14,093 bases of DNA, from assembly GCA_022451835.1 (NCBI GenBank), contig JAKUNX010000036.1, positions 1 through 14,093 of the forward strand, given 5' to 3'. How positions within the stretch are numbered: the first letter of the stretch is position 1; each line of letters opens with the position of its first letter. Both the position numbers and the translations under genes were made by a program. This document shows positions 5,947 to 14,093 of the stretch, one piece after another. The DNA comes from Candidatus Poseidoniaceae archaeon. GTDB taxonomy: Archaea > Thermoplasmatota > Poseidoniia > Poseidoniales > Poseidoniaceae. The notes beneath the pieces were generated by a model that had not been told where the DNA came from, ran no database searches, and worked only from the letters and a program-made list of their open reading frames with translations.

Positions 5947-8900
5947 ATGGATGAGCGTGCGTTAAGGCTAGTGATGCCCGGACTGCCTCAATCCGGAGAC
6001 CCTAGAAAGCCTGCAATTTTCCTTATTTTGTTGATGCTAGTGGCCATTTCAAACCCGGTAGCGGCAGATACATCCATTTCTCGGGATGATTTTGATGTTA
6101 TCGATGCCCTAATGGAGACTTTAGCGGATAGAACGCAAGGCGGAGAGCCAGATGTTGCTTTTAATGCTGCACAAGGAGCATTATCTCAGGTCGATGCTAA
6201 CGCACGCGGTATTACTGAGACCGATCCCCTAGCAGTATCCAATTCTTTCTTAGATAACATCACTATGCGTGACTCATCATCTTTTGAGCCGGACCATCCA
6301 AGACCTTACGAATTTTTGATGGATGCATCAACCCAACCAGAGGGATTTCCGAGCAATTTATTTGAAACATTATTTTCAGTGAATAATCTTGATTTAAACA
6401 ATATTCTTGCGATAGGAATCAATACCTATGCAGTATATGTAAACTTCACGTCTAGAGATAGTGGACCCTCTTATGAGGCATGGGCTCAAGGTACTTTTAC
6501 CGGTGAATTGATTGTTGATGGACAACTCGTATTGTTCGCAAATTATATCGATATAGATGGCGATGGTGAAGATGATTTATCGGTTGCATTAACCATTGAA
6601 GGAATCTTAAATCAAGGCGATGGCTGGGGAGTTGAAACAAATGGAGGGATTATTCCAATTATTGAGAAATTGTGGATAAATCCTACTTTCCAGTGGGAAG
6701 TCACAGCATTAGATCAATCTGACCCATTATGGGATTCTTTGCAACATTTACAAATTAGTTTGATGAAAGGTCTAGCGTTTGATATCACTCTAGATGATTC
6801 TGAATCATATGCTATTGTAATTGACACTAGATTCACTCAACCCCCTCATGAATTTACATTAGGGGTCGGAATTGAGCGGATTGAGTTTAACATCGCGCCA
6901 CAAGATTTGATATCATTCCTTGCCTCTTTGCTGATAGGCAATGTCAATTCAAGCGATTTTTCCCTGTCTTCCATAACTGCTCCTTATTCTGTGGAGATAA
7001 GAAATCCTAATGCTCCAGGCACTGATATCCAAACGGATTGTCAAGATGAATCATACTATGATCCAATTGCCGATAATGAAGCACCGAGCCATGAGCACAA
7101 ATGTGGTTTCGGCATTGGTGTTGGTTATATCCGGTTTGATGGCGATGGAGGCGGTTCCTCAGCCCCGATATTGGAAATGAGTTATCTTGATGCAGGGTTC
7201 CACCCAGAAATTGGAGATACAAAACTACCTGAAGAAGTTGACCTGACAATTAGGAATGATAATTTAGGCGAGAATTCTTTTGATTCGGTAGAAATATATT
7301 CGGACAAAGGTTCTGATGTATATCTTCATTATTATGAGAATAGAGCTAATGTACAAGATGGAGAATCTGAGTTTGGCAATATAACAGATGCAAGGGCATG
7401 GATTCATGGTTTGCCATCTGGAACTATGCCGCAACAAGAGATTAACTCAATTTTCACAATGATTGGTGAAGCACCAAATTCGGTAAATCTTCCAGGAGAA
7501 GTGCCGGACCGCCTTTCATTGATTATTGCAATAAAGAATTTCACCGGAGATAATTCTGCCAACGTAAATGACCCAACTTTACCAGTTAACCCAACTGATG
7601 CACCTAATACGTTAATTGCCGTAGTTGGAACAGAATCAATTGATCGCCTCGAATACAAATCAACCTTTGAGCGAGGCGGAGTATCAACTGACCGTTCTTC
7701 ACTCGAGGTAGTCGTTGAAGACGTGCCTAATGCAATATTGATCGAGGGTAGCTTCTTAATTACTCCAACGGGCATAGATAGAGTGAATTATGACAATCCT
7801 AATCTAAATACAATTGCTCAAATTTTTGACAACGCTTTGCTAACTGTTGTTCAAGTTGTACTTGATATTGGTGACATAGTCAACTCTCTACCTGATTCAA
7901 TAATCAGCACTACTGGTTCAGAAGGAGGGACTTTAGAGGTTCATTGCTATGATCAAATCACAGGTAATCTTGGGGGAGATCCTCGAGAGTCTATGGAAAT
8001 AGGTACACTAGAACTCTCATTTTCCAGTAGTGACAATCCGATAATTTTTGACCAAGATCACATTTTGCTGGCTGAAGATACCAATATTGAGCGAGTAATT
8101 GATAGATCAGGACAACCAATCAAACCTCTGGTGCCGGTTGCAATTAGTGTTCGTGTTTCTGGAATTTCTGATGTTGTCCAAACCTTTGACTCCCAAACCG
8201 ATGTAAGGGAAATAGAAATTTTAGGTTCAACAGGAGACTCAATGCTTGTTGGACATATCAAGCATAGTGATGGAGATCAAGCTAATGCAATTACTCAATC
8301 TGCGATGGTTTCCAACCGACCAGATACGCTTAAGATTATTCAAACCTCGAGCGCTTTAACCTATCAAGCAAGTGAGCCAATACAGTCGATTACCTATGGC
8401 GGTAAGAGCCCAGCGCAACAAAATTCAATTCAATTAAACGGATTACCACCTGATTTTTCTTTAACTTTAGGCGATACTTTAGGATATACTGGTAATCAAC
8501 CAATTGAATCTATAATTATTCAATTAACAAACGCTAGTGAACCTAAGACAATGGACGGCGATCATTTCAGATTTTGGATTGACCAAGACACTGCAGAAGC
8601 TAGTATGAGTCTAAAGATTTCAGATATCATAAGCATTACGAGATTTTCGCCACAAGTCCCGGATGCAGTTGGTCCAGAGGGTAATTCAAAGATTGAGATG
8701 GTTAGAAGCCAATCTTCGCCATTCTACATTATGTTTGAAGATGAATCACAATATGAAGACCAATTTTTAGGCATGAATGGCAAAGCAATTCTTCAACCAC
8801 TTCCGTCTAATATATCGGTAGAATTTCCTAGTACTGTTGACTCTTCAAGCCTTGAATTGCCAAGTTTCGATGAAGGTGAAGGAATCGAATCGCTATCTTT

Positions 8901-10608
8901 CTTCTTAGGCGATTTGGTTGATTTCGGTAGTTCGGTAAATGACTTAATTTATGATTTTACTAAAGATTTACTTGGAACAGATGGTGATGATGAAGACTTC
9001 GCTCTAGAATTAGACTTGCTTACCGGAGAGACTTTCAATCTCACAGTTGATATGCGTAAAGGAGCAACAGTCGTCGATGAGCCAGAATGGGCTCATGGTG
9101 TAGCAATGAATGTGAATGAAGCTACTAAATTAGAATTTAATCTATCTAGGTTGCCGTTATTAACTCAATCAGATATCCTACAGTCAAATGAAATCTTGGC
9201 AGATTACAAAATTGATCGAACTGAGAAAGATTTGGCAATCGATATTTTAGTCCGTTCTAATATTACTGAGGCAATAATATTAGTCAATGCTCTTGAAGAT
9301 GGAGTTATTTTTGAGGGTGAATTAGATTTACTAAACGAAACATTGCTCGAAGAAGAAGGCATCACTCTAAATTTCAGACGCTCTTGGCATAATCGTTTGT
9401 GGCTTCCACAATTACCTGCGGGAGAAATATCTCTCGAATATGACTTCAGAATGATTGGTGACATACCACAATATGAATTTGATTTATTCTTTGGACAATG
9501 GAAACCATTACGTGAACAGATTAGTATCGTTATCAATGGACTTCAAGGTAGAGACATGGATTTAGTAATTGATGGTCTCGATGTTAACAAACCAAATGAT
9601 GTTAGAGTAAATGCAGTATTTTTCACGCAGGATAATTTGATAGTTCCAAGATTTAATGTTGTTATGAATTACGACTTTGGCTCAAACCTTGATTCAGTTT
9701 ATGCTACATTTATCGATAGGATTGAGCAAACTAGGGTTGAGTCGTTGTTCATCGATGTCGCTCAATCAATGAATTTCTCTGCAACGATTGGTGATATTTT
9801 CAATATCACGATGAATGTTCCAGAGGAGTTTAGAACGCAAGGCAAATTTTCTGCTGAAAAATTGATGATCCAGCAAATGCGTTTAGTTGATGGAAAATGG
9901 TGGCCTGCCACGACCTTTATGCGAAATTTGCCGAGTGAAATGTCGTTATCTGCAGTTCCAGCTAATGATTTTGATATTAGAGCAGATACCTCATTTCAAG
10001 GTATGATGACTCTAGATTACTCTTCAAATGAAGAAAATCTCGATCTATATCTCGAAGCAAGCGGTCCAGCAGTTGACTTTAGAGGAGATGTTTTGATGAT
10101 TGCTCAAGGCCTCCCTTCGACATTTAAATTGCAGCCAACTGATGATTGGGGTATGCGTGTAGCCTCTTCGGGAGATGGTGTGAAAAGCCTTTACATGAAA
10201 CAGGAAAATGTACCTGTCCAGCCTGGAGTAATGGTAGATAGATTAGAATTGATTGGTGAAGATTTGAAGTCAGCAGTAATCAATATCAAACGTGGCCCAT
10301 ATGAGTATCCAATAATTATTCTCGACGAAATTACTTCGGGTAGAATTGTCGCTAGTTCACAAGTCACAACTCAACCTGGGTACTATGTTGATTTCTTCGG
10401 CGATAGAGAGTTCGACGGACGCGCAGTAATGCTAGATACACAATTTACTGGAATAATTCCAGTATCATCTTCTCTTGGAGTTAATGGAATGGTTTCAGAT
10501 TTGAGTTTGATTGGAACTCTTACCGGAGGTAATGTCGAAACTAGACACATTTTGTTGGTTGAACCCGTTACCTCGTTTGTTGCTAGTACGCTTGCTATGC
10601 TGGGATGA
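5947..10608 (+). CDS. Giant secreted protein of unknown function (1553 residues)
   Basis: A very large exported protein with no domain I recognise. A hydrophobic signal segment (about 24-41, IFLILLMLVAISNPVAADT) follows a basic start; Met10 (ATG at 5974) is an alternative start. The body is acidic and beta-rich. A calcium-type loop DIDGDGEDD lies at 202-210. Degenerate units recur, built around a Leu-Pro step followed by an alternating strand: HGLPSGTM (L489), GLPPDFSL (L833), PLPSNISV (L952), QLPAGEIS (L1156), NLPSEMSL (L1328) and GLPSTFKL (L1389). Several are followed by a stretch resembling a new strand pair, which suggests a long, repetitive beta structure. No membrane anchor is clear; the last 20 residues are only moderately hydrophobic. 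The stop is 4 bases before a gene for a small membrane protein, so the pair may form a surface complex. No frameshift interrupts this frame. Confidence 0.85.
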   Translation: MDERALRLVMPGLPQSGDPRKPAIFLILLMLVAISNPVAADTSISRDDFDVIDALMETLADRTQGGEPDVAFNAAQGALSQVDANARGITETDPLAVSNSFLDNITMRDSSSFEPDHPRPYEFLMDASTQPEGFPSNLFETLFSVNNLDLNNILAIGINTYAVYVNFTSRDSGPSYEAWAQGTFTGELIVDGQLVLFANYIDIDGDGEDDLSVALTIEGILNQGDGWGVETNGGIIPIIEKLWINPTFQWEVTALDQSDPLWDSLQHLQISLMKGLAFDITLDDSESYAIVIDTRFTQPPHEFTLGVGIERIEFNIAPQDLISFLASLLIGNVNSSDFSLSSITAPYSVEIRNPNAPGTDIQTDCQDESYYDPIADNEAPSHEHKCGFGIGVGYIRFDGDGGGSSAPILEMSYLDAGFHPEIGDTKLPEEVDLTIRNDNLGENSFDSVEIYSDKGSDVYLHYYENRANVQDGESEFGNITDARAWIHGLPSGTMPQQEINSIFTMIGEAPNSVNLPGEVPDRLSLIIAIKNFTGDNSANVNDPTLPVNPTDAPNTLIAVVGTESIDRLEYKSTFERGGVSTDRSSLEVVVEDVPNAILIEGSFLITPTGIDRVNYDNPNLNTIAQIFDNALLTVVQVVLDIGDIVNSLPDSIISTTGSEGGTLEVHCYDQITGNLGGDPRESMEIGTLELSFSSSDNPIIFDQDHILLAEDTNIERVIDRSGQPIKPLVPVAISVRVSGISDVVQTFDSQTDVREIEILGSTGDSMLVGHIKHSDGDQANAITQSAMVSNRPDTLKIIQTSSALTYQASEPIQSITYGGKSPAQQNSIQLNGLPPDFSLTLGDTLGYTGNQPIESIIIQLTNASEPKTMDGDHFRFWIDQDTAEASMSLKISDIISITRFSPQVPDAVGPEGNSKIEMVRSQSSPFYIMFEDESQYEDQFLGMNGKAILQPLPSNISVEFPSTVDSSSLELPSFDEGEGIESLSFFLGDLVDFGSSVNDLIYDFTKDLLGTDGDDEDFALELDLLTGETFNLTVDMRKGATVVDEPEWAHGVAMNVNEATKLEFNLSRLPLLTQSDILQSNEILADYKIDRTEKDLAIDILVRSNITEAIILVNALEDGVIFEGELDLLNETLLEEEGITLNFRRSWHNRLWLPQLPAGEISLEYDFRMIGDIPQYEFDLFFGQWKPLREQISIVINGLQGRDMDLVIDGLDVNKPNDVRVNAVFFTQDNLIVPRFNVVMNYDFGSNLDSVYATFIDRIEQTRVESLFIDVAQSMNFSATIGDIFNITMNVPEEFRTQGKFSAEKLMIQQMRLVDGKWWPATTFMRNLPSEMSLSAVPANDFDIRADTSFQGMMTLDYSSNEENLDLYLEASGPAVDFRGDVLMIAQGLPSTFKLQPTDDWGMRVASSGDGVKSLYMKQENVPVQPGVMVDRLELIGEDLKSAVINIKRGPYEYPIIILDEITSGRIVASSQVTTQPGYYVDFFGDREFDGRAVMLDTQFTGIIPVSSSLGVNGMVSDLSLIGTLTGGNVETRHILLVEPVTSFVASTLAMLG

Positions 10609-10612
10609 TATT

Positions 10613-11212
10613 ATGGTTGAAGAGGAAAATGGTGTCATTGTTAATGATGATGGAGAACTCCTCATTCATGAGGATTCTATTATAGAAACAACTCAAATGT
10701 CTGCTGAAGATTTGGCAATTCTTCAAGCGTCAAAAGACGCAGCGGAATTTGTTAAAGGATTACAGAAAGAAATAACCCCAAATCGAGTTGCAACAGCTGG
10801 ATTAATTCTTCTTTTGTTCATGGGGGCAATCTTCTGTACTTGGTATTGGGTAATTCCAAGAGATTCAGTGATGGTAGAAACATTGTATATGCAAAGAAGT
10901 GGGCATTTGGTTATGTCAGAAATTCATAATACAGGTAGTAGAGAAATAACAGATGTTGAGATTCAGGTATCTTTCCAATCTTTGGATGGAGATGTTCTAG
11001 AAACAATGGGAATCGAGGTTGATTCAATTTCTGCGCACTCTTCAATAGCAGGTGATGATTTAGAAATGTTAATTGCCGGTTATACTGTTTGGGATAATTA
11101 TGTTATTGCTATCGACCTAAAATATACCGATCATCGTGGCGATTTACAAATCATGTTGGTTACTCATGAAGTAGGCGACTGGGCTTGGGAAGAGTTCAAT
11201 GATAGAAATTAA
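10613..11212 (+). CDS. Single-pass membrane protein with an outer beta domain (199 residues)
   Basis: A 199-residue membrane protein I cannot assign to a family. An acidic N-terminal part (1-55, IVNDDGELL then a helix MSAEDLAILQASKDAAEF near 29-46) precedes one membrane span at about 58-80 (AGLILLLFMGAIFCTWYW). The rest (85-190) reads as an extracellular beta sandwich with IHNTGSREITDVEIQVSF (104-121), a pattern seen in domains that follow a conserved Asn-Thr-Gly turn. The frame is open further upstream (an ATG at 10511), but that extension overlaps the giant gene by about 100 bases; the ATG at 10613, 4 bases after the previous stop, is far more likely. Co-transcription with the giant secreted protein suggests that it anchors or assists that protein. 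This is inference. Confidence 0.78.
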   Translation: MVEEENGVIVNDDGELLIHEDSIIETTQMSAEDLAILQASKDAAEFVKGLQKEITPNRVATAGLILLLFMGAIFCTWYWVIPRDSVMVETLYMQRSGHLVMSEIHNTGSREITDVEIQVSFQSLDGDVLETMGIEVDSISAHSSIAGDDLEMLIAGYTVWDNYVIAIDLKYTDHRGDLQIMLVTHEVGDWAWEEFNDRN

Positions 11213-11238
11213 GTAAATTCTCACACAATACCCCAAGC

Positions 11239-11245
11239 AATAAAA
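11239..11245 (+). promoter_or_regulatory. Possible TATA-like box of the subtilase gene (leaderless transcript)
   Basis: AATAAAA lies 24-30 bases before the ATG at 11269, the spacing expected if transcription starts at or very near the start codon. No Shine-Dalgarno-like site is present in the 56-base gap. The motif is short, so confidence is low. Confidence 0.3.
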
Positions 11246-11268
11246 CGCACCGGAACTAGGACTTAATT

Positions 11269-14093
11269 ATGCAAAGCAGGCGTTCTGTGGGGGCTGTAAT
11301 GTTCCTTGTGACACTGTTTATACTGCAAAGTGCGTCCCAATTAGCGATAAATGACTCTTCAAATGTCGAAGTTGTCGATGATATAAATCAAATTGAAAGA
11401 GTGTATTTTGAATTGAGAGATGATGTTTTTAGTGATGCGGTTGGAACCTATCATTACAATGAATTTTTAGAGGATAGATCGATTCAAGCAAATACCATAA
11501 TTGGGACTTTTGATGAATATGGACTTGAATTATCACGTCCAATAAGTGCAGAATGGCTACAACCACGTGACGATTTAATGCTAGTTTTAGCCTCTAATGA
11601 TGTCAATTTAAAGCATGTAAGAATGCAAATTAATGAACTCGAAGGTTTGGTAATCAGAGAATATTTACCACCGTCGGGTTTGGTATTACAAGGCACCCAA
11701 TCAGCATTAAACAAAGCAGCTAATCTGGATTCTATTGTTGCTGTTCACAATGTACCACTCGCATTGATTTTACAAGCAGAATTACAAGACATCTTGTTGT
11801 TGCAAGATAGTGAATCAGCATTACTTGGAGAACGAATGAGAATAGAAGGATGGTTTGGGGAAAATGGTCCTGAACAAACCGTTTCTTTCAGTGATGAATC
11901 CAGTGAAGTTAAACAAGATATTGCTGATGTTGTAGATTTAGCCTTTGAGAACATAATTCAGTGGGATATTGGAAGATACGAAGGAGACCTTGCAAATGCT
12001 GACATAATTAGTATCGCTCAACAACCATCTGTGAGCGTAATTAGGTTTAATCCAGTGTTTGAGATTCAAAATAATAATGCAAGAAGTCATATGAAAATAA
12101 ATAATATGCAAACTTATTTTACTACAGACCTTGATGGTTCTGGCCAAATTGTTGCTGTTGCAGACTCTGGCTTAGATGAAGACCATGGTGACTTTGGTAC
12201 GCGAGTAGTCGCCAATAATGACGTAATTAATGACGGCGCAACAGCAGATAGGTGGTCTGGCCATGGAACTCACGTATCGTGTACGGTGCTAGGCGATGGA
12301 TACAGAGGCGGTTATGCAGGTGTTGCCCCCGAGGCCCAACTGTATTTCCAAGCCATGGAAAATGACAATACTGGAAATTTTCAATCTCCATCTCTTAACA
12401 GTTTAATCAATTCTGCCTACAGTGCAGGTGCGCGAACTCATACCAATTCATGGGGAAATAGTGGCGGCTTTGGAGAATATTCCTCCGAAAGCAGAGATGC
12501 AGATAATCGCGCTAGCGATTATGACAGATACTATTCTGGTGGCGAAGGCTTGACAATACTCTTCGCAGCAGGTAATGACGGTCCGGATTCAGATACAGTG
12601 TCCCCCCCAGCAACTGCAAAGAATGTGATAACTGTTGGAATGCATCAAAATCGTTACCAAGGTGCCCCGGATTACATTATGCAAGGATCTTCTAGAGGTC
12701 CTCTTGATGATGGGAGAATAAAACCAGATGTTCTAGCACCAGGCGGTTATGTTTGGTCGTGTCGTGCTCAAGAAGCAGCAGATACAGGTAGTGCTTCAGG
12801 AAGCTCGACTTGGTATCTTGAATATACGGGCACTTCAATGGCGACTCCTAATGCAGCAGGCGCTTCCGCAATGATACGAGAATATCTCGAAGAAATAGCG
12901 TTGCGAGAATCGCCTCAAGGCGCTCTTGTCAAGGCACTTCTAATCTTAGGTGCTGAAGATGTTGGGAGCCGAGACATTCCAAATAATGATGAAGGTTGGG
13001 GGCGAATAAATTTACGAAACTCACTTGCTCCTCCTGATGGGCAAGGGGTTTGGGTAGACGATCGGTCACTACTATCTGCAACGGGCAATTCAAAGTCTTA
13101 TACATTCGATATAGATCAATCAGGAGACCAATTCAAAGCGGTTTTAACATGGTCAGATGAAGCAGCATCTACTTGGTCTTCGACACAATTAGTCAATAAC
13201 TTGAATCTAGAGGTTACCGACCCTAATGGGCAGACCTATTTGGGTAATGATTTTGCTAATGGACGCTCAACAACTGGTGGCAATACTGATTCACTAAACA
13301 ATGTAGAAGTAATTTTAATCGATTCAGCAATTGTTGGAACATGGACAGTTGAAGTCATTGATGCAAATCATGGAGGAAGCAGAGGCCAACCATACTCTTT
13401 AGCGGTAATGGGGCACGGAATTAATGACCTTAAGCCAGATTTAGTTACAGTTGATGACGGTTTCTCAATCGATATAGCAATTCCAAGCGTCGGTCAAGAA
13501 ACCGAATTAGAGTGCGTAATTGAGAACACAGGAAATATCCGCTCAGATTCTTTTGATGTCACTTTAGAAGTCGATGGAGTAGAAATTAGTTCTCAGTCAA
13601 TGGAACTTGGCGGCGGAAGTCAACGAACATTAGTTTGGTCATGGACGCCACAAACTTCAGGTGGCAATACAGTTTCATTCATTATTGACAAAGATGACAA
13701 TATTGTTGAAACGCTTGAGACAAATAATCGTCAAGACATAATTGTTAATGTATCTCAACCAGGAGTAGCAATTACTTCAACTCAACAAATTCAACAACTC
13801 CAAAATTCTGAACAAACTTCTACTACTTGGCAAATTAATTTGCAAAATACCGGTTTACTAAGCACTAATGCATCAATAGTTGAATCAGCACTTACATTTA
13901 TCCAAGACGGTTCACAATTGAATTGGTATGTGGGCTTGTCAGGTTCTCAATATGAATTACAAGGCAGTGAATCTGTAGGGCTTACCGTTACAGTAGTGCA
14001 TCCAAAATCTCCCGCACCTGGAACTTACAGAGTTGTTGTTGAAGCAACCGATATCGATAATTCAATAACAACCTCAATTGAATTAGATATGGT
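11269..14093 (+). CDS. Secreted subtilisin-like (S8, Kp43-type) protease, 3' end outside window
   Basis: The frame is open from ATG 11269 to the window edge (941 codons). A signal peptide (about 1-24, VGAVMFLVTLFILQSASQ) is followed by a long propeptide region (about 25-275). The S8 catalytic domain shows Asp299 in VAVADSGLDEDHGDF, His332 in WSGHGTHVS, the oxyanion Asn436 in FAAGNDGP, and nucleophile Ser523 in YTGTSMATP. After it comes a beta-jelly-roll of the type found in Kp43 proteases (about 585-720; NNLNLEVTDPNG, then GTWTVEVID and QPYSLAVMG), then a CARDB domain (about 722-828; DLKPDLVTV, ENTGNIRSD, ETNNRQDIIVNV) and a further beta domain cut by the window end. All catalytic residues are present, so it is probably active. 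It is exported and likely degrades proteins outside the cell or matures surface proteins. CARDB domains suggest adhesion or attachment. The missing end may hold a membrane anchor. Confidence 0.92.
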   Translation, partial: MQSRRSVGAVMFLVTLFILQSASQLAINDSSNVEVVDDINQIERVYFELRDDVFSDAVGTYHYNEFLEDRSIQANTIIGTFDEYGLELSRPISAEWLQPRDDLMLVLASNDVNLKHVRMQINELEGLVIREYLPPSGLVLQGTQSALNKAANLDSIVAVHNVPLALILQAELQDILLLQDSESALLGERMRIEGWFGENGPEQTVSFSDESSEVKQDIADVVDLAFENIIQWDIGRYEGDLANADIISIAQQPSVSVIRFNPVFEIQNNNARSHMKINNMQTYFTTDLDGSGQIVAVADSGLDEDHGDFGTRVVANNDVINDGATADRWSGHGTHVSCTVLGDGYRGGYAGVAPEAQLYFQAMENDNTGNFQSPSLNSLINSAYSAGARTHTNSWGNSGGFGEYSSESRDADNRASDYDRYYSGGEGLTILFAAGNDGPDSDTVSPPATAKNVITVGMHQNRYQGAPDYIMQGSSRGPLDDGRIKPDVLAPGGYVWSCRAQEAADTGSASGSSTWYLEYTGTSMATPNAAGASAMIREYLEEIALRESPQGALVKALLILGAEDVGSRDIPNNDEGWGRINLRNSLAPPDGQGVWVDDRSLLSATGNSKSYTFDIDQSGDQFKAVLTWSDEAASTWSSTQLVNNLNLEVTDPNGQTYLGNDFANGRSTTGGNTDSLNNVEVILIDSAIVGTWTVEVIDANHGGSRGQPYSLAVMGHGINDLKPDLVTVDDGFSIDIAIPSVGQETELECVIENTGNIRSDSFDVTLEVDGVEISSQSMELGGGSQRTLVWSWTPQTSGGNTVSFIIDKDDNIVETLETNNRQDIIVNVSQPGVAITSTQQIQQLQNSEQTSTTWQINLQNTGLLSTNASIVESALTFIQDGSQLNWYVGLSGSQYELQGSESVGLTVTVVHPKSPAPGTYRVVVEATDIDNSITTSIELDM

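Noticed and set aside
9204..9536. Minus-strand open frame of 110 codons, and similar antisense frames elsewhere
   Set aside because: They lie wholly inside strongly supported + strand genes, have no ribosome site or recognisable domain, and read as antisense shadows.
10605..10608. ATGA stop/start overlap at the end of the giant gene
   Set aside because: The frame from this ATG closes after about 26 codons and is not the frame of the membrane protein.
10511..10612. Upstream extension of the 199-residue membrane protein to an ATG at 10511
   Set aside because: It would overlap the giant gene by about 100 bases and add residues (LLPEVMSKLDTFCW and so on) that look like out-of-frame translation; the ATG at 10613 is 4 bases after the previous stop.

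Overview
The window looks like a piece of an archaeal chromosome, most likely a marine planktonic member of the Thermoplasmatota (Poseidoniales / Marine Group II type). This is inference, not proof. The supporting points are an AT-rich genome with every gene on the + strand, a stand-alone small PRC-barrel protein, a tRNase Z, a secreted PKD-repeat protein with one membrane span and an intracellular zinc ribbon, a Kp43-like subtilase followed by a CARDB domain, an oligo-T tract where a terminator is expected, and TATA-like boxes upstream of several genes. Ribosome binding sites are mixed: strong inside operons, weak or absent at the heads of transcription units.

Region 1 (3-1862) is a tightly packed operon. 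It holds the tail of an unidentified gene, a CDKN3-like Cys-based phosphatase, a PPP-family metallophosphatase and an unrecognised 91-residue protein. The first two junctions are ATGA stop/start overlaps, and the last has an AGGAGGA site. It ends at an eight-T tract. The two phosphatases are unrelated in fold but could act in one dephosphorylation pathway; their substrates cannot be read from the sequence.

Region 2 (1943-5874) holds a PRC-barrel protein, a tRNase Z (tRNA 3'-end maturation) and a large type I membrane protein. That protein has a signal peptide, an N-terminal beta domain, three PKD-like domains, one membrane span, a cytoplasmic helical tail and a C-terminal four-Cys zinc ribbon.

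Region 3 (5947-11212) begins with a TATA-like box and a perfect 5-bp inverted repeat. It encodes a 1553-residue secreted protein with no domain I recognise and, 4 bases later, a 199-residue single-pass membrane protein. Region 4 (11269 to the end) is a separate gene for a large secreted subtilisin-like protease; the window ends inside it after 941 codons.

Regions 2 to 4 together form a cell-surface/secretome block: a sensor- or adhesin-like PKD protein, a giant exported protein with a small membrane partner, and an exported protease. I saw no tRNA, rRNA, CRISPR array, insertion sequence or integrase. No stretch longer than 100 bases lacks a gene.
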